DNA from: CAYZED01 sp964477445
GTDB taxonomy: Bacteria; Bacillota; Clostridia; Lutisporales; Lutisporaceae
Assembly: GCA_964477445.1 (NCBI GenBank)
Contig: CAYZED010000008.1
Coordinates: 1-64,000, forward strand
Reading direction: 5' to 3'
DNA length: 64,000 bases
Part shown: positions 61,221 through 64,000 of the stretch, piece by piece
How the letters are laid out: the number at the start of each line of letters is the position of its first letter
How positions within the stretch are numbered: the stretch's first letter is position 1
Notes under the pieces: model-generated
The model's input: the letters and a program-made list of their open reading frames with translations, nothing else
Told to the model about the DNA's origin: nothing
Database searches by the model: none
Made by a program: the position numbers and the translations under genes

Positions 61221-61670
61221 TAATTTTCCCTCTAAAATTTATTTTCTCCCTAATAATCCTCTCGAGCAAGTAAACATAATATAGCAAATTCCTCGAAAAA
61301 TCTACTACATATTGTTATTCTTAAAATTAAGGTATATAATAAATCAAGAAGCCTTTCCTATTAGACTTAACTTTCGGCCGATCGTTATTCTGGGATTGGC
61401 TTTCTTAATTTAAAATTAAAGTAATTCAAAATGGAATTTCTACCTCTTTTATCCCAAATTATACTAGTCTAGATCTAGTAAGTCAATAGAATAATTTCAT
61501 ATTTTCCCTTATTTTTTTTTTTGGAAATTGGTCAAATATTTGATTTTGTTACCCTATTAAGTTTTTACGAAGTTTTTATTCTAATTTTTTTAATTATTTA
61601 CTTCGGACGTTAACACAATTTACAAATTCATGATTCAAAACTCAAAATTCAAAACTATAATAACACGCGT
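61221..61670. other. Intergenic region upstream of the metalloprotease gene
   Basis: About 450 bases without a gene. The part near the protease gene is AT-rich and holds a possible -10 box (TATATT on the minus strand). An imperfect hairpin at 61348-61407 (AAGAAGCC/GGCTTTCTT with one bulge) with a GC-rich centre TCGGCCGA is the only structure I see; it matches no RNA motif that I know. Confidence 0.4.
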
Positions 61671-61712
61671 AAAAAAATCCCTTACCGATAGATTACTCTA
61701 ACAATAAGGGAT
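61671..61712 (-). terminator. Terminator after tRNA-Gln
   Basis: On the minus strand ATCCCTTA and TAAGGGAT form an 8-base stem, followed by TTTTTTT. It lies 13 bases after the tRNA. Confidence 0.8.
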
Positions 61713-61724
61713 CTACTTTTAATT

Positions 61725-61798
61725 TGGTTCCCGATTAAGGATTCGAACCTCAACAAACTGCTCCAGAGGCAGTCGTGCTACCGTTACACAAATCGGGA
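61725..61798 (-). tRNA. tRNA-Gln (CTG anticodon)
   Basis: Cloverleaf on the minus strand: acceptor TCCCGAT/ATCGGGA, D arm GTGT/GCAC, anticodon stem ACTGC/GCAGT with loop CTCTGGA (anticodon CTG), T loop TTCGAAT, discriminator A and encoded CCA. The U1-A72 pair is typical of tRNA-Gln. Confidence 0.95.
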
Positions 61799-61963
61799 AT
61801 TAGTAGGGCTCTGGACCGACAAGACATATATTATCATGTCTTTGTCTAAATTTCAAGCATTTTTAAAGTAAGTTCATGAAATCATTTTCGTATTTTTGCC
61901 TTCATTTGCACTTCATCCGCTCTCCATCCGCTTACGCTTTAAAGCATGAATTAGAAATAATCT

Positions 61964-63166
61964 TTAAACCAAGTCAGCGAAAACCTTCGCGAATTCTTCT
62001 GTCTTTTCTAAGTCCGCCTGAGATGGCATGAAGCTAAATCTTAACCCTGATTCTACAACCTTAAATTTAAGTCCTTTAAGTCTTTCCTCAAGCATTTTAA
62101 CCGCCTCACCGCTCCATCCATAAGAACCAAACGCTGCCGCTGGTTTTCCTCTCATGAGTATTGGTGAAATCATCGACATCAAGTCCCAAATAGGCTTCAA
62201 CGCGTCCTGGTTAAGAGTTGGTGACCCAACTAATAATCCATCAGCTTTAGATAGTCTTAAAGCCACAGCGCCAATGTCAGCGCCTACTAGGTCAACCGCT
62301 TCAACATAGCAATCCGGTCTTAGTTCCTTAAGGCTTTTTTCAAGAGTATCAGCTATCATCTTAGTATAACCATATGCCGAAACGTAAGGTATAAAAATTA
62401 GTTTTTTATCAAGTTTATGTGATAGTTCGTGACTCCATTTATCGTAATAGCCAACAAACTGCCATATATCATGATTTATAACAGGTCCATGACTTGGGCA
62501 AATCATTGAAATATCCATTCCAGTAATTCTTCCAACCGCTGTAATCACATGATCTCTGAAAGGCCCCATAATTGCTGCATAATAGTATTTAAATGCTCTC
62601 ATGAATCCTTCTTTATCTGTAACTTCACTGTTAAAGAATTTACCTTCCTCAGGGCAATAATGACATCCAAATGCATCACAGGAAAATAAGATTTTTTCGT
62701 CCATGTAGTAAGTAAACATAGTATCTGGCCAATGGAGAAACGGCGCCATAATAAATTTAAACAGTTTCCCGCCTAGTTCTACTATCTGTCCATCTTGAAC
62801 CGCAGTAAATGAGAAGTCCTTGTTCATAATAGCTTTTAAATAAATAGAAGCTGGCTTAGAACAATAAACATGTGCTTCAGGGAAAAGATCAAGTAATTTC
62901 GCGAGCGATCCACTGTGATCCGGCTCAGTGTGATTAATTATTATATAATCAATCTTTTCAGAACCTATTACCTTCTGAATATTTGCGATGTATTCATCCC
63001 ACAACTTGGCTTTAGATGTTTCAATTAGTATGTTTTTTTCACCTTTAATCAAGTAGGAATTATAAGTAGTACCGAATTCAGTTTCCATTATGATATCAAA
63101 AACACGAAGTTTCGGATCTCTAGTTCCTACTGAGAAAAGTTCGTTTCTTAGTCTCAAAGTTTCCAT
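61964..63166 (-). CDS. fprA: FprA family A-type flavoprotein (flavodiiron oxygen/NO reductase)
   Basis: Reduces oxygen to water (or NO to N2O) with electrons from rubredoxin, protecting anaerobes. The 400-aa protein has the metallo-beta-lactamase domain with diiron ligands in NHTEPDHSGSL and FLHWPDT, ICPSHGPV, then a flavodoxin domain (PYVSAYGYTKMIADTL, SPTLNQDALKP, FGSYGWSGEAV). The rubredoxin gene lies 28 bases upstream on the same strand, the likely electron donor. A good AAGGTGA precedes the start. Confidence 0.95.
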   Translation of the reverse strand: METLRLRNELFSVGTRDPKLRVFDIIMETEFGTTYNSYLIKGEKNILIETSKAKLWDEYIANIQKVIGSEKIDYIIINHTEPDHSGSLAKLLDLFPEAHVYCSKPASIYLKAIMNKDFSFTAVQDGQIVELGGKLFKFIMAPFLHWPDTMFTYYMDEKILFSCDAFGCHYCPEEGKFFNSEVTDKEGFMRAFKYYYAAIMGPFRDHVITAVGRITGMDISMICPSHGPVINHDIWQFVGYYDKWSHELSHKLDKKLIFIPYVSAYGYTKMIADTLEKSLKELRPDCYVEAVDLVGADIGAVALRLSKADGLLVGSPTLNQDALKPIWDLMSMISPILMRGKPAAAFGSYGWSGEAVKMLEERLKGLKFKVVESGLRFSFMPSQADLEKTEEFAKVFADLV

Positions 63167-63194
63167 TAATTGTCACCTTATCTTCTTACTGAAA

Positions 63195-63353
63195 TTATTT
63201 TTTTTCGAAGAAATCCTTACCTACTCCACATAATGGGCAAACATAATCTTCAGGTACATTTTCCCAAGCTGTTCCAGGCGCTACGCCACTATCAGGATCA
63301 CCATTTTCAGGGATGTATTCATAACCACAAGCTGTGCAAACATAAGTTTCCAT
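63195..63353 (-). CDS. Rubredoxin
   Basis: A 52-aa electron carrier with the Fe(Cys)4 site in two CxxCG motifs: YVCTACGYEY near the N-terminus and YVCPLCGVGK near the C-terminus. Between them are the usual DPDSGVAPGT segment and WENVPEDY. ATG 63353 was chosen because GGAGG is 8 bases upstream; a second ATG two codons earlier is too close to it. It lies upstream of fprA in the same direction, so it is the likely donor. Confidence 0.95.
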   Translation of the reverse strand: METYVCTACGYEYIPENGDPDSGVAPGTAWENVPEDYVCPLCGVGKDFFEKK

Positions 63354-63383
63354 TTTCATTTCCTCCTATTTTTAAATAAAATT

Positions 63384-63407
63384 TAGGATTCAGTTATCTG
63401 AATCCTA
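63384..63407 (-). terminator. Possible terminator between pyrE and rubredoxin
   Basis: TAGGATTCAG and CTGAATCCTA form a perfect 10-base stem with a TTAT loop. The following minus-strand sequence is T-rich but not a clean T run. Confidence 0.5.
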
Positions 63408-63551
63408 GATAATTATACCATTTTCAGTATTTCCAATTCAATGGTTATATTTTAAGTATAATAATAGTTTTGTTAATTAATGCTGAAATTTCTGTTTATT
63501 GAATTCTAAAGTTTTTTTGAATTTTTCATATTTGTTATGTTTTTTAGAATT

Positions 63552-64000
63552 TTAGTTTTTTGCCCCATATAATTCGTAGTATGTTGCGATTCTTGATTTC
63601 ATCTCTTCATCAATAAGAACCTTGCCCGCTACATCTTTCATATACAGGTACTCAACCACTTCTTCCATATTAACTATTGAAGCAGTTTTGAAGCCATATT
63701 GTTCTCTCAGTTCGACTAAAGCGCTCTTTGTACCCTGACCTCTTTCCATTCGATCAACTGAAATAATAAGACCTTGTACTTGAACATCTCCCTGTGCTTT
63801 TAGCATAGGCATAGTTTCATTTATTGAAGTACCAGCTGTCGTAACATCTTCGATAATTATTACTTTATTTCCTGCCTTCGGTTTTCCTCCAAGAAATATA
63901 CCTACATCTCCATGGTCCTTTACTTCTTTTCTGCTAGAGCTAAAAGTAACATCCATATCGTACAAATTATCAAGTGCAATAACTGTCGCAACACTTAGTG
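63552..64000 (-). CDS. pyrE: Orotate phosphoribosyltransferase, 5' end outside the window
   Basis: Adds the ribose phosphate to orotate in pyrimidine synthesis. Only the C-terminal part is inside the window; the frame stays open to the edge (…LSVATVIALDN). It has SSSRKEVKDHGDVG and the PRPP-binding motif VIIIEDVTTAGTSINE, typical of PyrE. The end is a short Glu/Lys helix. The N-terminus must be read from the next sequence. Confidence 0.88.
   Translation of the reverse strand, partial: LSVATVIALDNLYDMDVTFSSSRKEVKDHGDVGIFLGGKPKAGNKVIIIEDVTTAGTSINETMPMLKAQGDVQVQGLIISVDRMERGQGTKSALVELREQYGFKTASIVNMEEVVEYLYMKDVAGKVLIDEEMKSRIATYYELYGAKN

Overview
The window is AT-rich chromosomal DNA from a spore-forming, low-GC Gram-positive anaerobe of the class Clostridia. 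The main signs are a GerW/YtfJ spore protein beside its DUF2953 partner, the gene order pheS-pheT-zapA-U32-mutS2, a T-box leader on pheST, an indolepyruvate:ferredoxin oxidoreductase next to a phosphate butyryltransferase-type enzyme, FprA with rubredoxin, and strong GGAGG ribosome binding sites with many TTG starts. The sequence is a draft assembly: five runs of exactly 10 N interrupt genes (guanylate kinase, U32, a DUF4143 ATPase, ruvB, an hflC-like gene). The run length is only a placeholder in some of them. No phage, insertion sequence, CRISPR array or complete rRNA gene was found.

Layout. 0.6-4.9 kb: PBP1A, an overlapping UgtP-type glycolipid glycosyltransferase, and spermidine synthase. 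5.1-7.6 kb: Orn/Lys/Arg decarboxylase and asparaginase. 7.7-11.6 kb (minus strand): guanylate kinase-like protein, methylthioadenosine phosphorylase (which clears the by-product of spermidine synthase), a 91-aa unknown and a UvrD/PcrA helicase. 11.8-15.1 kb: iorAB and ptb, for amino-acid fermentation. 15.4-25.8 kb: an LCP ligase, mutS2, U32, zapA, pheT and pheS. 25.8-26.5 kb: the pheST leader, which holds a T-box and an unusual array of about 127-bp hairpin-forming repeats.

26.6-33 kb: YjfB, glutathione peroxidase, a translationally coupled cluster (DUF1445, DUF4392, pxpA, pxpB, pxpC) that reads as a D-glutamate/5-oxoproline to glutamate pathway, and a CDF exporter. 33-37.6 kb: a DUF4143 ATPase, tRNA-Val, and a tungstate ABC transporter (tupBCA) behind a Moco/Tuco-riboswitch-like leader; its binding protein carries a LysM domain. 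37.6-41.3 kb: gerW, DUF2953, a zinc-finger anti-sigma-like protein and a sensor kinase. 41.3-48.1 kb: three RluA-type pseudouridine synthases (one with a repetitive Asn-rich tail), an MFS transporter, a methyltransferase and an Rpn-type nuclease. 48.2-55.6 kb: queA, queH, ruvBAC, yebC, nadE and an hflX with a JAMM-like N-terminal motif.

55.8-61.2 kb is an accessory-looking stretch: an hflK/hflC pair, a second copy of that pair reduced by an in-frame deletion, three exported proteins of unknown function, and a small metzincin-like protease. 61.7-64 kb: tRNA-Gln, FprA, rubredoxin and the end of pyrE.

The most unusual items are the repeat array in the pheST leader, the truncated hflK/hflC duplicate, the JAMM-like domain of HflX, the split D-glutamate cyclase next to pxpABC, and the LysM-TupA protein.
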